NCBI RefSeq assembly: GCF_013364155.1
Contig: NZ_CP054916.1
Coordinates: 1,356,001 to 1,420,000, forward strand
Origin: Streptomyces sp. NA02950
GTDB lineage: Bacteria > Actinomycetota > Actinomycetes > Streptomycetales > Streptomycetaceae
Reading direction: 5' to 3'
Length of the DNA: 64,000 nucleotides
Shown here: positions 34,243 to 43,149 of the stretch, piece after piece
How the letters are laid out: each line of letters opens with the position of its first letter
How positions within the stretch are numbered: position 1 is the first letter of the stretch
The notes under the pieces: model-generated
Told to the model about the DNA's origin: nothing
Databases searched by the model: none
The model's input: only the letters and a program-made list of their open reading frames with translations
Made by a program: the position numbers and the translations under genes

Positions 34243-34803
34243 ATGGCCACCACGACGGGCGAGGCCCGGGCTGGCACGGCACGGCCGGCGAGTATCCAGT
34301 TGCCGGGCATCGTGCTCGGTGTGGGGCTGGGCGGGTTCGTGGACGGCATCCTGCTGCACCAGCTGCTGCAGTGGCACCACATGCTCACCAGCACCAACCA
34401 CGACCACATCGGGGTGAAGTACTACAACCCCAAGACCGTCTCCGGCCTGGAGATGAACACCGTGTGGGACGGCATCTTCCACGCCGTGTGCTGGATCGCC
34501 GTCCTGCTGGGCCTGGCCATCCTGTACTCCCGCGTCACCCACAACCGTCGACGCGTATGGACCTCCCGCGTGCTGTGGGGCTGGGTCCTGGCCGGATGGG
34601 GCATCTTCAACCTCGTCGAAGGCGTCCTGGACCACCACGTCCTGGGCATCCACCACGTCTACGCCGGAGACGGGCAGGTCTGGTGGGACATCGGCTTCCT
34701 CGTCCTGGGCGCCCTGCTGGTCGTCGGGGGGTACCTGCTCCAGCGCAACGGCCAGCCCTTCGACCCGGGCGCCCCCACCACGCGTGAAGGCCGGCGCGCC
34801 TGA
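34243..34803 (+). CDS. DUF2243 membrane protein
   Basis: A 186-residue protein with four membrane helices, starting with LPGIVLGVGLGGFVDGILLH. His-rich loops follow (HQLLQWHHML, NHDHIG, DHHVLGIHH), a pattern that suggests metal or haem binding. The family frequently accompanies CtaG-like cytochrome oxidase assembly proteins, as here: its stop overlaps the CtaG start (TGATG). The pair may handle copper or help oxidase maturation under metal stress. It lies between a transposase relic and an integrase relic, so horizontal arrival is plausible. Start ATG 34243 after gagcggagacgagcg. Confidence 0.75.
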   Translation: MATTTGEARAGTARPASIQLPGIVLGVGLGGFVDGILLHQLLQWHHMLTSTNHDHIGVKYYNPKTVSGLEMNTVWDGIFHAVCWIAVLLGLAILYSRVTHNRRRVWTSRVLWGWVLAGWGIFNLVEGVLDHHVLGIHHVYAGDGQVWWDIGFLVLGALLVVGGYLLQRNGQPFDPGAPTTREGRRA

Positions 34804-35678
34804 TGGGCCACCACATGCACGAGCGCGGGCACGATGCGGGCAGCAGCCTTCTTCAGTGGCTGCTGCCCGCGCTCGTCCTGCTGGCCGTCGCCGGCACCTA
34901 CCTGCTGCTCGTCCGCCGGGCTCGCCGCCACAACCCCGCCCTGGACTGGAGCCGGTGGCGGACCGGGGGGTTCCTGGGCGGGATCTTCCTGCTCGGCGTC
35001 GCCCTGCTACCGCCCGTCGCACCCTTCGCGCAGCAGGACTTCCGCGGCCACATGGCGCAGCACATGCTCATCGGCATGTACGCGCCGCTCGCGCTCGTCC
35101 TGGCCGCCCCGGTCACGCTCCTGCTGCGCACCCTGCCCGCGGCCCGGGGGCGGCGACTGACCTCCTTGCTGCACAGCCCGCCCGCCCGTCTGCTCGCCCG
35201 CCCGGCGGTCGCGCTGGCGCTGTCGACGGGCAGCCTCGCGGTCCTCTACTTCACCCCCCTCTACAACGCGGCCATGGGCCATCCGGCCGGGCACTGGCTG
35301 CTGCACACGCACTTCCTGCTGTCCGGGTGCCTGTTCGCCTACGTCATCGCCGGCCCCGACCCCGCCCCCTCCCGGCCCGGAGTACGTGCCCGGCTGGTCT
35401 GCCTCGGTGTCGCCATCGCGGCCCACGCGGTCATCTCCCAGCTGATGTACGGCGGCTTCTGGGTCAACATCCACGCCCCGATCGACCAGGTACAGGAAGG
35501 CGCCGAGATCATGTACTACGGCGGCGACATCGCCGAACTGCTTCTGGCCGCCGCCCTGGTCGCCACCTGGCGCCCCGAGCCCCGGCGGACGGGCACCCGC
35601 GAGCCCGCCACTAGCGTGTTGCCCGGTGCGAGCAGACTGGTCAGCTCTGAGATCGCCTCGGGGGACGGCTTGACGTAG
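34803..35678 (+). CDS. Cytochrome c oxidase assembly protein, CtaG (caa3) type
   Basis: A 291-residue membrane protein with about seven helices and His residues typical of the caa3_CtaG family ([43 protein letters not shown]). It is thought to help insert copper into haem-copper oxidases. Its ATG overlaps the DUF2243 stop, so translation is coupled. The last ~20 residues (after TGTREPAT) are not CtaG-like: that DNA is the complement of the integrase relic's C-terminal codons. The original gene end seems to have been replaced when the integrase segment arrived. Confidence 0.8.
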   Translation: MGHHMHERGHDAGSSLLQWLLPALVLLAVAGTYLLLVRRARRHNPALDWSRWRTGGFLGGIFLLGVALLPPVAPFAQQDFRGHMAQHMLIGMYAPLALVLAAPVTLLLRTLPAARGRRLTSLLHSPPARLLARPAVALALSTGSLAVLYFTPLYNAAMGHPAGHWLLHTHFLLSGCLFAYVIAGPDPAPSRPGVRARLVCLGVAIAAHAVISQLMYGGFWVNIHAPIDQVQEGAEIMYYGGDIAELLLAAALVATWRPEPRRTGTREPATSVLPGASRLVSSEIASGDGLT

Positions 35679-36298
35679 CGGCGGACGTTCTCCGGCTTCT
35701 TGTGTCTCGACTTGGCCATCAGCATCAGCAGGGGGCGCCCTGCTCACCGAGGTGGGTGAGAGCGGAGTGGCGGTACTCGTGCGGGTCCCAGCCGGTCCCC
35801 GGCCCCCGCACAGCGGTGTGCTCATCCAGCAGGGCACGGGCCTGGCCGTAGGAGGGGGCCAGTCCGGTGTCCGGGCACACGTCGCGCAGACTGACAACCT
35901 TTCCCGGGCCCGGGCGGCGGTGGGTGACGAACACCGGCCCGCGGGTGCGGCCGCGCAGCAGGCGGGGCAGGAGCCGAGCGGTGCCGGCGTCCCCGTACAC
36001 GGTCTCCAGCACCAAGCCCTCCCGCGCCCGCCCCCGGCGGCCGGCCTTGCTCCGGGCGCCCTTAACCTTGACCGGACAACGTCTGACGGCGAGGTCAGGG
36101 TCCTCGAATCCGCGACCACCCCAGCGGACGGTCCTCACCGATCCGCACGGCGGTCTTGCCGACTCCGGTCGAGTAGCTGCGGACGTTCGGGTTGCGCAGC
36201 GAGTCGAGGAAGGCGCCGGCCGCCGCCCGGACGGTCAACGCCTTCCCGGCCGGCGGCTGAACGACGATGGGCACCGCCTCCCCCCTTGCCACGGACAT
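35620..36298 (-). pseudogene. Tyrosine recombinase (integrase) relic
   Basis: Three frames carry parts of one site-specific integrase. From 36298: [20 protein letters not shown], an N-terminal core-binding start. In a second frame: [20 protein letters not shown] and [19 protein letters not shown], which holds the catalytic HxxR. In a third: [20 protein letters not shown], around the final His/Tyr region. The middle, including the first catalytic Arg, is missing. The gene is dead. Together with the Tn3 relic it brackets the DUF2243-CtaG pair. No attachment site or tRNA was recognised beside it. Confidence 0.75.
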
Positions 36299-36510
36299 CG
36301 GGGCCGCTTCACGTCAGGCCCGAAGAACGTCACCGCAGGTGACGTACGAAGCTCCCGCAGATAATAGGGCGTTGTCCGTGGAGCGACTTCGGACCGGCCC
36401 CGCAGCCGACGCCCCGTCAGCCGCCCACCAGGGCCGGTGAACGCTTGGCGCACGATCCGACCCGGATGTTCCTCAGCCCCCGAATCGACGCGGCGGTGCT
36501 GGACCACCAC

Positions 36511-36548
36511 CCCCGGCCTGCGGTGACCATGGCCCCCGCAGGCCGGGG
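36511..36548 (-). terminator. Perfect 13-bp hairpin after the EamA gene
   Basis: Arms ccccggcctgcgg (36511-36523) and ccgcaggccgggg (36536-36548) with a 12-base loop. It lies 38 bases downstream of the EamA stop on the minus strand. No T-run. Confidence 0.7.
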
Positions 36549-36585
36549 CGCGTAGCCCGCGGGGCCTCCTCCGGCGGGCGGGGCG

Positions 36586-37551
36586 TCAGCCCGCCGGGGC
36601 GGTGGTCCGTGTCTCCGCCACGGCGAGCGCGGCGACGGCGCCGAGCAGAACCCCCGTACCGGCCACGGTCGCGGTGGTCAGCCGCTCACCGAGCAGCACC
36701 ACGGCGATGACCGAGGCCGTCACCGGTTCGATGAGCGTGATCACCGTGACCGTGGTGGCGCGGAGCGCGGCCAGCCCCGCGAAGTAGAGTCCGTACGCGA
36801 GGGCGGTGGGCACCGCGGCGATGTAGACCAGCAACACGAGCGTCCTCACCAGGCCTTGCGGCTGCGGCCACAACCCCTCCGCGGCGGCGAACGGCAGCAG
36901 CAGCACCGCGCAGACGGCGAACGACGTCAGGGTGGTGCGGTACGGGTCCACGGCGTCGCCGCGGCGGCCGAGGTGGCGGGCGTAGAGCGTGATGGCGGAG
37001 TAACCGGCGGCGGACAGCAGCGCCAGGGCGACACCCACGGGCCGTACGGTTCCCGCCCCGTCACCGCCGAGCACCAGCACCAGCAGCCCGGTGAGCCCGC
37101 CCGCGACGGCCAGCGCGCCACCGGCGCCCAGGCGTTCGCCCATGGTCACCCGCCCGGCCAGCGCCACCATCACCGGCGCGGCGCCGAGCGTCACCACGGT
37201 CCCGACGGCGAGCCCGGTCGCCTCCACGGCCGCGAAGTAGGCGCCCTGGAAGAGCGTCAGCCCGACCCCGGTGACCAGGATCCGCGCCGCCCGGCGCCGT
37301 GGCGGCTCGACCGGGCGCGATGCGTCGGTCCGCCCGTTCCGGCGACGCGCCCGCAGCGCGCGGACGGCCAGCAGCAGGACACACCCGCCCAGCGCCCGCC
37401 AGAAGGTCAGCGCGAGGGGTCCGAGCCCGCTCACGTCGTAGAGCACCGCGGCGGCGGCACCCGCGGTGCCCCAGGCGGTGGCGGCGACGGTGACGTAGAA
37501 CAGCCCCCGGCCGACGGGCAGGGCAGAGGACGGCGAAAGCGTTTGCAGCAT
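36586..37551 (-). CDS. EamA/DMT-superfamily transporter
   Basis: A 321-residue exporter with ten membrane helices in two EamA repeats ([20 protein letters not shown] and [20 protein letters not shown]). It most resembles RhaT/EamA-type amino acid or metabolite exporters; substrate unknown. ATG 37551 is chosen because ggagaactcctc precedes it; an ATG at 37575 is in frame. Upstream, the leader has a strong hairpin and a possible 11-codon peptide, suggesting transcription attenuation. A terminator follows. Confidence 0.8.
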   Translation of the reverse strand: MLQTLSPSSALPVGRGLFYVTVAATAWGTAGAAAAVLYDVSGLGPLALTFWRALGGCVLLLAVRALRARRRNGRTDASRPVEPPRRRAARILVTGVGLTLFQGAYFAAVEATGLAVGTVVTLGAAPVMVALAGRVTMGERLGAGGALAVAGGLTGLLVLVLGGDGAGTVRPVGVALALLSAAGYSAITLYARHLGRRGDAVDPYRTTLTSFAVCAVLLLPFAAAEGLWPQPQGLVRTLVLLVYIAAVPTALAYGLYFAGLAALRATTVTVITLIEPVTASVIAVVLLGERLTTATVAGTGVLLGAVAALAVAETRTTAPAG

Positions 37552-37611
37552 GAGGAGTTCTCCCGCGGAAGACATGAATCGGATCGCGTCTTTCCGTATG
37601 CGGGCAGCGGG

Positions 37612-37638
37612 GACGCGCCCGGGTGGTCCGGGCGCGTC
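37612..37638 (-). terminator. Attenuator-like hairpin in the EamA leader
   Basis: Arms gacgcgcccgg (37612-37622) and ccgggcgcgtc (37628-37638) pair perfectly with a 5-base loop, about 60 bases upstream of the EamA start on the same strand. It lies downstream of the short leader frame at 37815-37850. No T-run follows, so it could be an attenuator or a simple structural element. Confidence 0.5.
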
Positions 37639-37814
37639 GCACAGGCCGATGGTGAACCGGCAGGGGGATCGGTGGTGCGCTCCGCCGGATCGCGTGGATC
37701 GTCAGCGGGCGCGGGTGTCGTCTGCCGGAGCCCTCCGTGGCATCGCACGCCGGAAACGGCCGGTCAACCGGGGATCATTCCCCGGGCCCGGCACCACGGC
37801 GGCGGCCGCCCGCG

Positions 37815-37850
37815 TCAGGCGGCGGGAGGGGGCAGCACGGTCAGTCGCAT
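37815..37850 (-). CDS. Possible 11-residue leader peptide MRLTVLPPPAA
   Basis: A 12-codon frame (ATG at 37850 to TGA) with three consecutive Pro codons sits about 260 bases before the EamA gene, ahead of the leader hairpin. Ribosome stalling at the Pro run could couple proline or peptide-elongation status to EamA transcription. No strong ribosome site is seen, and tiny frames arise easily in GC-rich DNA, so this is tentative. Confidence 0.25.
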   Translation of the reverse strand: MRLTVLPPPAA

Positions 37851-38452
37851 GCGCGGATGCTATCCCACGCCCCGAACACCGGTCCGACCAGGCCACATCG
37901 TGGACGGTGGAGGGGAGGGAGGGCAACCGACGCGCGGGCGGCTGCCGGTGCGGCACTGCGCGCCTCGACCCGAGGCCGGGCCCTGCCCGCCGTCCCGAGC
38001 TCTCACCGCGGCCCGACGCGGGGCTCCTTGAGGGCGGGTCCTGACCGCCCGAGGCGGTCGCTCGGACCCACCGAACCCGGGTCCCGCCCCCAGCGACAGG
38101 CAGACCGCCCACGCCGGGAGGCACACCGACACGTGGGCGGCAAGCCCGCGGTCGCCGCGGCCCGCACCAGCACCGCATGCCCAGGGTCGACCGAGGTCGA
38201 CCCTGCCCGCATCGAAGCCGGGCCGGCCCCGCGCGACAGCTGTACCGCCCCACCGGCATGCGGGCGGCCGACGCGTCGGCGGAAAGCCCGCGGCACTCGC
38301 GCCGCAAGCCGCGACAGCACCACACGCACCAGCCGTGCCAGAAGCCCGGTTCCTCCGGTACGGGCCGTGCCCGACCGAGGCGGGGCTCGTACCCGGACAC
38401 CCGCCCCAGCGACAGCCGGACCGACGTCCGCCCCGGCGCGGGAAGCGACATC
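37851..38452. other. 600-base gene-free stretch between the two EamA genes
   Basis: No convincing coding region. Long minus-strand frames run through it but are Arg/Gly/Pro-rich shadows continuing into the 38453 gene. It holds a perfect 11-base-arm dyad, cagggtcgacc-ga-ggtcgaccctg, at 38182-38205. The 2-base spacer favours a protein site over a hairpin. Two imperfect copies of a ~50-base segment also occur (about 38048-38107 and 38376-38424, sharing cagcgacag cores). The region may be the remains of a lost gene. Confidence 0.4.
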
Positions 38453-39481
38453 TCAGCGCGGCGTCGGGTCCTCCACCGACAGGTGCCGCTCCGCGTCCGC
38501 AGGCGCCGGTTCCCATGTCCCGCCGGACGCCGCCACCGGTTCGGTGGTCGCCGCCGCCTTCGGCGCCGAGGTCTGGGCGATCAGCGCGCCCGCCAGCACC
38601 ACCACACCGCCCACGACCTGGACGGCCCCCAGATGTTCGTCCAGCAGTACCCAGGCGAGCACGGTCGCTATGACCGCCTCCAGACAGGCCACCACCCCGG
38701 CCACCTGCGGGGAGAGCCGCCGTACCGAGAGGACCCCGGTGAGATAGGCGACGACCGTGGCGACCAGCACGATCCAGGCGAGGAGCAGCACCGCGGGCAC
38801 CCGGGCGCCGCCCAGGTCGGCGCGGCCGGTCAGCACCGACCAGTCCATCTGCCAGGGGCGGCCCACGACGGTCAGCATCGCGGCACCGATGAGGAGGCCG
38901 TAGGCGATGACGCCCAGCGGGTCGGCCTGGTCCCGACCATCGCTGCCGTGGTCCGAGAGGACGAAGTAGCCGACCTGGCAGCAGGCCGCGCCGAGAGCCA
39001 GCAGCAGTCCGACGGCGTCGAAGCTCAGCCCGGACCACACCTCCACCACACACGCGAGTCCGCCGACGGCCAGCACCACACCGACGGCCGCGGCGCGGCT
39101 GACCGGGCGGCGCTGGACGAACCGGACCCACCCCAGCACCAGGGCGGGAGCGAGGTATTCGACAAGCAGGGCGACGCCGACGGGGATGCGCGAGAGCGCC
39201 GCGAAGAAGCACGCCTGCACACCCGCGACAGCCAGCAGCCCGAACCCGACCAGCAGGGCCGGGCGCCGGGTGAGCAGACGGCGGTGGTGCCAGGCCAGGG
39301 GCAGCATGACGAGGGCGGCGCCCATCACCCGCAACCAGGTGACCTGGAGCGGCGCAAGCCCCGCCTCGATCAGCGGCTTGGCGGCAACCCCCGATCCGCC
39401 GAACGCGAGAGCCGACGCCAGGGCGAGCCCCAACGCGGCGTTCCGTTCCTGATTCCCACTCTGACCTTGCGATATGTGCAC
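38453..39481 (-). CDS. EamA/DMT-superfamily transporter
   Basis: A 342-residue exporter, again two EamA repeats (ALGLALASALAFGGSGVAAK and AVGLLLALGAACCQVGYFVL). The two are clearly different proteins rather than a recent duplication of the 36586 gene. A C-terminal hydrophilic tail of about 40 residues is longer than usual. Start ATG 39481; a short leader separates it from the Clp-N gene, which ends 32 bases upstream on the same strand. Substrate unknown. Confidence 0.8.
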   Translation of the reverse strand: MHISQGQSGNQERNAALGLALASALAFGGSGVAAKPLIEAGLAPLQVTWLRVMGAALVMLPLAWHHRRLLTRRPALLVGFGLLAVAGVQACFFAALSRIPVGVALLVEYLAPALVLGWVRFVQRRPVSRAAAVGVVLAVGGLACVVEVWSGLSFDAVGLLLALGAACCQVGYFVLSDHGSDGRDQADPLGVIAYGLLIGAAMLTVVGRPWQMDWSVLTGRADLGGARVPAVLLLAWIVLVATVVAYLTGVLSVRRLSPQVAGVVACLEAVIATVLAWVLLDEHLGAVQVVGGVVVLAGALIAQTSAPKAAATTEPVAASGGTWEPAPADAERHLSVEDPTPR

Positions 39482-39512
39482 CGGGACATCATGTCAGCTC
39501 CGGTCAGGACCG

Positions 39513-40097
39513 TCATCCCGTTGACTGCTGGCAGATGTCCCCGTCCACGGTCATGACCAGGGCCTCCACCTCGACCCCAGCCCGCCGCAGCACCTCCACG
39601 GCCCGGCAGCCACGATCGCGGAGGAGGGCGGCGAAGAGGTCGGGGCCGTGGGCGTGCGCCACTCCACGGGCCGCGGCCCGCCGGACGGCGGACTCCAGGG
39701 CGACCGCCGCCGCCGGTGACCAGCCGGGCGCGACCCAACCGGACGCCACCGGCGCCGCCTCGTCGTCCCGCCCCCCGTCGTCGTATCGCACCCCCGCCAC
39801 CCCCGCCCGCCCCGCGCCGGACTCCTCGACCGTGCCGCTCCACCGCAGGCCGTAGCCGATGGTGCGCTGCACCAGATAGCCGAGCAGGCGCACCACCTGC
39901 GGCGGGCCGCCCGCGAACGCGTCACGCACCCGCGGATCGGACTCCACCAGGGAGTGCAGCAGATGGGCGGTGTCGATGTGCTTGTCGCCGTCGCGGACCG
40001 CACGTCTGCGGGCACCCGCGACCACGGCGGTCAGGCACCCGCCGAGCCGGGCCTCGAATCCGGCGGCGGCGCCGGAGGAAAGGGTACGACTTCGCAC
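39513..40097 (-). CDS. Orphan Clp N-terminal domain protein
   Basis: A 194-residue protein made of Clp_N-type helical repeats: AVRDGDKHIDTAHLLHSLVE in the first and VAHAHGPDLFAALLRDRGCR in the second. The AAA+ modules of ClpC/ClpA are absent. Stand-alone Clp_N proteins in actinomycetes may act as adaptors or inhibitors of ClpC, or bind peptides. Start GTG 40097. A Gly/Asp-rich loop (about 95-120) joins the halves. Confidence 0.75.
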   Translation of the reverse strand: MRSRTLSSGAAAGFEARLGGCLTAVVAGARRRAVRDGDKHIDTAHLLHSLVESDPRVRDAFAGGPPQVVRLLGYLVQRTIGYGLRWSGTVEESGAGRAGVAGVRYDDGGRDDEAAPVASGWVAPGWSPAAAVALESAVRRAAARGVAHAHGPDLFAALLRDRGCRAVEVLRRAGVEVEALVMTVDGDICQQSTG

Positions 40098-40314
40098 GCT
40101 CTCACCCCATCAGTCCCTATGGGCTCGGAGCATCCTCGCCGGGAAGCATGTGCGCATCCCACCGTAGTTGGGCGCCAATGACCGGATCTCCTCCTCGGGG
40201 AGGAGGGGTTCGGGGACGACCGCATGCACATCACTGCAACCGCCGCCCGGCCATCGGACGTCCCTCACTGGCAACCGCGCCTTTCCGCCACGCGCGCCGC
40301 AGCGAAGGAGTCCG

Positions 40315-40947
40315 ATGACCGACCGGCCGCTGTTGTTCCTGGACATCGACGGTGTGCTCAACCCGGTGCTGCCCGCCGAGGGGTTCACCGGGTACGACAT
40401 CCTTGACTTCACCGTGCTGCTCTCGGCGACCCACGCCGACTGGCTGCGCGAGTTGTCGGAGACCTATGACCTGGTGTGGGCGACCACCTGGGAGCACGAG
40501 GCCAACCGCCATATCGGGCCACTTCTCGAACTGCCGCCGCTGCCGGTCGTCGAGTTCAGCGGCTACCAGGAACAGCCCGGCGACCCCAAACTGCCGCTCC
40601 TGGATCTGCTGACCGGCCGGAAGTGGGCGCCGATCCTGCGGCACGCGGCGGGCCGCCCCTTCGCCTGGCTGGACGACGTCATGCCGGAGCGGCTGGTGCG
40701 CCGATCCCGCTGGCGGCGGGATCAGTTGCTGGTGCCGGTCGAACCGGGGCGCGGGCTGCGCCGTCACCATGTCGACCGGCTGCTGGAGCGCCCGCCGGCC
40801 CGCCGCCGGTTTCCGCTGCCGCCGCGGCGCCGCCCGGCCGCCGCCCGGAAGACCGGACCTGACACCCCATCAGGCTTGAGGGTTGAGGCCCCCGGGGCTA
40901 CGGTGCGCGATGCCGCCGCGGCACCCGAGCCGCGGCGCCCGGCATAG
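40315..40947 (+). CDS. HAD-domain protein
   Basis: A 210-residue protein with the HAD nucleophile motif LFLDIDGVLNP (residues 6-16), the Thr of motif II in VWATTWEHEA, and a late acidic pair in FAWLDDVMPERL. It resembles the HAD domain described in Swiss-army-knife RNA repair proteins; phosphatase activity is likely, substrate unknown. The C-terminal 60 residues are Arg/Pro-rich and may be disordered. ATG 40315 is preceded by gaaggag. The SRPBCC gene follows by 57 bases on the same strand. Confidence 0.75.
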   Translation: MTDRPLLFLDIDGVLNPVLPAEGFTGYDILDFTVLLSATHADWLRELSETYDLVWATTWEHEANRHIGPLLELPPLPVVEFSGYQEQPGDPKLPLLDLLTGRKWAPILRHAAGRPFAWLDDVMPERLVRRSRWRRDQLLVPVEPGRGLRRHHVDRLLERPPARRRFPLPPRRRPAAARKTGPDTPSGLRVEAPGATVRDAAAAPEPRRPA

Positions 40948-41004
40948 CGGCCGTACCGCAGCGGTCGTACCGCAGTCGTACCGCATACGAAGGGATCCGC
41001 CCCC

Positions 41005-41433
41005 ATGGCCGAGGTCAGCGCGCAAGCACGTATCGAAGCACCGGCCGAACGGATCTGGGCCGCCCTCACGGACTTCTCCCGTTACGGGGACTGGAACGCC
41101 ACCCACACCGGCTTTCCGCACGGCGGCCCCGAACGCCTCGACGTGGCGGCGACACACTCGGAGAACATGAAGCTCATGGGCTTTCCCGCCGAGGTGAGCT
41201 GGACCGTGGAGGCCTGCGAACCGGCCCGGCTGCTCGCCACCCGGGGCAAGGGCCCGATGGGCGTGAACCTCGGAATGCGCTACACGCTGACGCCGGACGG
41301 CGCTGCCACGACGGTCCGTATCGACGGCCAGTTCACCGGGGGCGCGGTCTCCCTGATGGCCGCGAAGCTCAAGGAGTCGGCGACCAGCGCGCTCGAGGAG
41401 TCACTGCGCAGGCTGGGCGCACTGGTCGACTGA
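41005..41433 (+). CDS. SRPBCC-family protein
   Basis: A 142-residue START/Bet v1-fold protein: MAEVSAQARIEAPAERIWAA, TDFSRYGDWNATHTGFPHGG and LKESATSALEESLRRLGALV give the typical helix-grip ends. The fold binds hydrophobic ligands in a long cavity; some members are cyclases/aromatases, others lipid carriers. Nothing nearby defines a ligand. Start ATG 41005 after aagggatccgcccccc. Confidence 0.75.
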   Translation: MAEVSAQARIEAPAERIWAALTDFSRYGDWNATHTGFPHGGPERLDVAATHSENMKLMGFPAEVSWTVEACEPARLLATRGKGPMGVNLGMRYTLTPDGAATTVRIDGQFTGGAVSLMAAKLKESATSALEESLRRLGALVD

Positions 41434-41434
41434 A

Positions 41435-41466
41435 CGGGGGCCTGAGCCCATCGGCCCCGGCCCCCG
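41435..41466. terminator. Hairpin between converging SRPBCC and PadR genes
   Basis: cgggggcc (41435-41442) pairs with ggcccccg (41459-41466) around a 16-base loop that can itself pair partly. It probably serves both genes. Confidence 0.5.
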
Positions 41467-41500
41467 CTGTTCCGCCACTGTTCCGCATCCCCCTACGCGA

Positions 41501-42142
41501 TCAGTTCTCACCGCTCGCGGTGCCGTCGCCGCCCTCGTCGTCCTGTTCGGCGAGAATCAGATACATGCGCTTGCGCGACTCGTTGATGATGGCGACCGCC
41601 TTCTTGCGCTGCTCGGGCGAACCGGTCTTCCACACCTGCCCGAACGCCTCCATCAGCCCGAAACCGGCCTGCCGGATCTCCTGCATCGCCTCCCAGTCGA
41701 TGCCGCGCCCGGCCTCCTCCCAGGGGGCCTGTGCTCCGGCGTCGGCCTCGGTACGGCCCTCCTCGGTGAGCGCGAACAGCTTCTTGCCGCCCTCGCTCTC
41801 GCTGCTGATGAGCCCTTCGTCCTCCAGGAGCTGAAGGGTCGGGTAGACCGAGCCGGGGCTCGGCTTCCAGGCTCCTCCGCTGCGCTCGGCGATCTCCTGG
41901 ATCATCTCGTAACCGTGCATCGGGCGGTCCTTCAGCAGGGCGAGGATCGAGGCGCGCACATCGCCGCGCCGCGCCCGGCCCCGTGAGCCCCGACCGCCGG
42001 GCCCGCCCCGGCCGCGACCCCCGAACGGAGGCCCGCCGAAGGGGGGTCCGAACGGGCCGAAGGCCGCGCGCCGCCCCTCGCCGCCGCCCCGGCCCCGGTG
42101 GCCGGGCCCGCAGTGTCCATGTCGGTGTTCTTGGGAACGCAT
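41501..42142 (-). CDS. PadR-family regulator
   Basis: A 213-residue PadR protein. A long His/Gly/Arg-rich N-terminal arm (about 1-60, GPFGPPFGGPPFGG) precedes the winged helix (about 62-135, ILALLKDRPMHGYEMIQEIA and PSPGSVYPTLQLLEDEGLIS) and a helical dimerisation domain (about 140-200). PadR repressors respond to phenolics or drugs, often controlling themselves and an adjacent exporter; here the divergent neighbour is PhzF-like. Start ATG 42142, with gggagcc upstream. Palindromes resembling PadR sites lie 42 bases upstream. Confidence 0.85.
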   Translation of the reverse strand: MRSQEHRHGHCGPGHRGRGGGEGRRAAFGPFGPPFGGPPFGGRGRGGPGGRGSRGRARRGDVRASILALLKDRPMHGYEMIQEIAERSGGAWKPSPGSVYPTLQLLEDEGLISSESEGGKKLFALTEEGRTEADAGAQAPWEEAGRGIDWEAMQEIRQAGFGLMEAFGQVWKTGSPEQRKKAVAIINESRKRMYLILAEQDDEGGDGTASGEN

Positions 42143-42183
42143 CGTGAGGCTCCCTTCATCGTCGATCCATCACGATGTTTCGA

Positions 42184-42193
42184 CGATATATCG
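42184..42193. promoter_or_regulatory. PadR-type operator candidate
   Basis: cgatatatcg is a perfect 10-base dyad, with a further cgatata half-site at 42217-42223. The region is AT-rich against a GC-rich background and lies just upstream of padR, so autoregulation is likely. Confidence 0.55.
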
Positions 42194-42291
42194 GAACCGA
42201 TCGGATGACAAGGCCCCGATATAGCCCGGCCGGGCCACACCGCGAGAATTGGCCATGGTCAACATCGTCGGAGGCCGCCTACGGTCGAGCC

Positions 42292-43107
42292 ATGCGCATA
42301 CGAATCGTCGACGCGTTCACCGACCGCCCCTTCGCCGGGAACCCGGCGGGGGTGGTGCTCCTCGACACCGACGCCTTCCCCGACGACGACCGGCTCCAGC
42401 GGATCGCCGCCGAGGTCAACCTCTCCGAGACCGCGTTCGCCCACCCGCTGCCCGAGGCGGCCGAGGCCGACTGGGCGCTGCGCTGGTTCACACCGACCAC
42501 CGAGGTCAGCATGTGTGGTCACGCCACCCTCGCCACCGCCCACATCCTGCGCACCACGGGCGCCGCGACCGGCACCGTCCGCTTCGCCACCCTCAGCGGG
42601 GTGCTGTCCGCGACCGCCGAGGACAGCGGCACGATCACGCTGGACTTCCCGACCGCCGCACTGACCGAGATGCGGGTGCCGGATGCCCTGGCCGACGCGC
42701 TCGGGGTGAAGGTCCTCTCCGCCCGGGACACCGGGCCCCACGTCGGCGACATCCTGGTGGAGGTGGCCGACGAGAAGACGGTGCGCGCCCTCGCACCCGA
42801 TCTGGCACCGCTCGCCCACCTGGCCGGACGGGCCGTCATCGTGACCGCACCGGCCGAGGACCCGGCCCGCGGCTACGACTTCGTCTCCCGGGTCTTCGCA
42901 CCGGCCGTCGGTATCGACGAGGACCCGGTGACCGGTGCGGCGCACACCGCGCTCGCCCCGTTCTGGTCCGCCCGGCTCGGCCGCACCGAGCTCACCGGCC
43001 TCCAGGCGTCCGCCCGCACCGGGCTGGTGCGCACCGCGCTCCGCGGCGACCGCACGCTGCTGACCGGCGGCGCGGTCACGGTCATCGACGGAGAGCTACT
43101 GGTCTGA
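42292..43107 (+). CDS. PhzF-family isomerase/epimerase
   Basis: A 271-residue member of the PhzF/diaminopimelate-epimerase fold. It has IVDAFTDRPFAGNPAGVVLL, the catalytic Glu region NLSETAF (about 44-50), MCGHATLATAH and DEDPVTGAAHTALAPFW. PhzF isomerises trans-2,3-dihydro-3-hydroxyanthranilate in phenazine synthesis, but stand-alone relatives in actinomycetes are mostly of unknown role and no other phz gene is present. Start ATG 42292 with a weak ribosome site (gtcgag). It may be regulated by the divergent PadR. Confidence 0.8.
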   Translation: MRIRIVDAFTDRPFAGNPAGVVLLDTDAFPDDDRLQRIAAEVNLSETAFAHPLPEAAEADWALRWFTPTTEVSMCGHATLATAHILRTTGAATGTVRFATLSGVLSATAEDSGTITLDFPTAALTEMRVPDALADALGVKVLSARDTGPHVGDILVEVADEKTVRALAPDLAPLAHLAGRAVIVTAPAEDPARGYDFVSRVFAPAVGIDEDPVTGAAHTALAPFWSARLGRTELTGLQASARTGLVRTALRGDRTLLTGGAVTVIDGELLV

Positions 43108-43130
43108 GCGCCGTCCACCGTCCGGCCGGC

Positions 43131-43145
43131 GCCCCGCCGCGGGGC
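43131..43145. terminator. Small hairpin between PhzF and CPBP genes
   Basis: gccccg-ccg-cggggc (6-base arms) in the 42-base gap between two converging genes. Likely a shared terminator; the structure is short. Confidence 0.35.
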
Positions 43146-43149
43146 CCGG

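Noticed and set aside
36235..36510. Minus-strand frame upstream of the integrase relic
   Set aside because: Contains a protein-like YYLRELRTSPAVTFFGPDVK stretch, but with no family match and no start; possibly part of the relic.
37860..39212. Minus-strand frame running from the EamA gene into the gene-free region
   Set aside because: Arg/Gly/Pro-rich, no domain, out of frame with the EamA gene it overlaps.
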